DNA of 64,000 nucleotides. Source: Streptomyces virginiae. Its GTDB lineage: Bacteria > Actinomycetota > Actinomycetes > Streptomycetales > Streptomycetaceae. The stretch covers positions 127,523 to 191,522 of the forward strand of contig NZ_JOAK01000020.1 in NCBI RefSeq assembly GCF_000720455.1, written 5' to 3'. Shown here piece by piece: positions 63,521 through 64,000 of this stretch (positions are counted from its first letter, which is position 1; each line of letters opens with the position of its first letter). Below the pieces are notes generated by a model, which worked only from the letters and a program-made list of their open reading frames with translations, did no database searches and was not told where the DNA came from. The position numbers and the translations under genes are program-made.

Positions 63521-63888
63521 CCCCCTGCCCGCCCGGTTCCCGCACGGCGCGGCCCCGCCGCCCCTGTCCGGCGTCCGGCCCGGCCGCCTTCTGTTCCGTC
63601 TTCCGGGTGTGCGGCCTGCTCTTCGGCCCGGGGCTCTTCATCTGGTCCCGCCCGGTGTGCCCGCCCCGGGTGTCCGGCCCTGGGTGCCTGGGCTGTCGCC
63701 GCGGGTGTGTGGTGCTGCCGGCGTGACGGGGCCTTCTGCCTGTCTGGCGTGGGTTTCCGGCACGGTTTGCTGCGGCTGCCCTGCGGGGCGTAGCTGGGGC
63801 CCCGTACGCGGGTGCGTGCGGGGCTGGGCGGGGGTCGTGAGGGGGGTGTCGGCCCGCTTGGGCCGTGCTGGCTTGTGTGTGGTGTGGT
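63521..63888. other. gene-free stretch
   Basis: About 370 bases between the carbohydrate-binding protein gene and the convergent LuxR-type gene. Repeated ccggcc/gggtgt-like short motifs are visible but nothing that I can name. It presumably includes the shared terminator. Confidence 0.35.
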
Positions 63889-64000
63889 TCAGAGCCCGAG
63901 GGCGATGGCGATGCGGGTCATTTCGGCGGTGGTGTTGACGTTGAGCTTGGCGCGGATGCGGCGCAGGTAGGCGTCGACGGTGTGCTTGGAGAGTCCCATG
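63889..64000 (-). CDS. LuxR/NarL-type regulator, C-terminal end only
   Basis: The last 37 codons of a minus-strand gene that continues beyond the window. The peptide GLSKHTVDAYLRRIRAKLNV and then TTAEMTRIAIALGL is the recognition helix and last helix of the LuxR-type helix-turn-helix. The methionine at 63999 is internal to the motif and not the start. Nothing can be said about its N-terminal domain. Confidence 0.88.
   Translation of the reverse strand, partial: MGLSKHTVDAYLRRIRAKLNVNTTAEMTRIAIALGL

Overview
The window is high-GC actinobacterial DNA that most likely comes from a Streptomyces chromosome. This rests on GTG and TTG starts, 4-bp stop/start overlaps (ATGA, GTGA, TTGA), GC-rich hairpin terminators without U-tracts, a WhiB-family protein, many SpoIIE-type phosphatase/anti-sigma/STAS proteins, an LAxTG sorting signal and a class IV lanthipeptide cluster. 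I ran no searches; family calls come from motifs read in the translations.

Layout. 0-8 kb: a divergent cluster with two ATP-grasp ligases, an MFS exporter and a FemAB/GNAT-like transferase on the minus strand, and a HemW-like radical SAM protein plus a DUF1152 protein on the plus strand. It looks like an uncharacterised small-molecule or peptide pathway. 8.4-13.5 kb: a complete class IV (venezuelin-like) lanthipeptide cluster: synthetase LanL, a 51-residue precursor, an ABC ATPase and a permease. 13.9-17.3 kb: a secreted beta-helix protein, a phospholipase D/cardiolipin-synthase-like enzyme and a membrane-anchored Mrr-type nuclease. 17.4-24.4 kb: a signalling block with an anti-sigma ATPase, STAS protein, response regulator, CHASE3 histidine kinase, response-regulator phosphatase, two MarR regulators and a degenerate phosphatase.

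24.5-28.4 kb: membrane/lipid genes (DUF1905, PAP2, YihY/BrkB, PAP2-diacylglycerol-kinase fusion). 28.6-36.1 kb: an accessory-looking stretch with a HEAT-type protein, unknown proteins, a secreted tripeptidyl-peptidase-like hydrolase, an LAxTG surface protein, a SUKH-type protein, a SRPBCC gene remnant and two CRISPR-repeat-like stem-loops. 36.2-40.6 kb: a second partner-switching locus that contains a cobalamin-binding protein with the Wx9EH hallmark of CarH-type B12 photoreceptors. This is the most interesting system in the window.

40.6-54.3 kb: virginiamycin B lyase, a protein joining an ECF-sigma-like domain to an extracytoplasmic domain, DUF2804, a secreted subtilase, a membrane protein, a BCCT transporter, an Sfp-type phosphopantetheinyl transferase, an AraC/GyrI regulator and a beta-lactamase-fold esterase. 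54.4-64 kb: WhiB, DoxX, an SDR/TetR pair with twin operators, a receptor-like Ser/Thr kinase with a beta-propeller, a YhgE-like exporter facing a MerR regulator with a dyad operator, a tiny secreted protein made of glycine pentapeptide repeats, an early-set carbohydrate-binding protein, and the end of a LuxR-type regulator.
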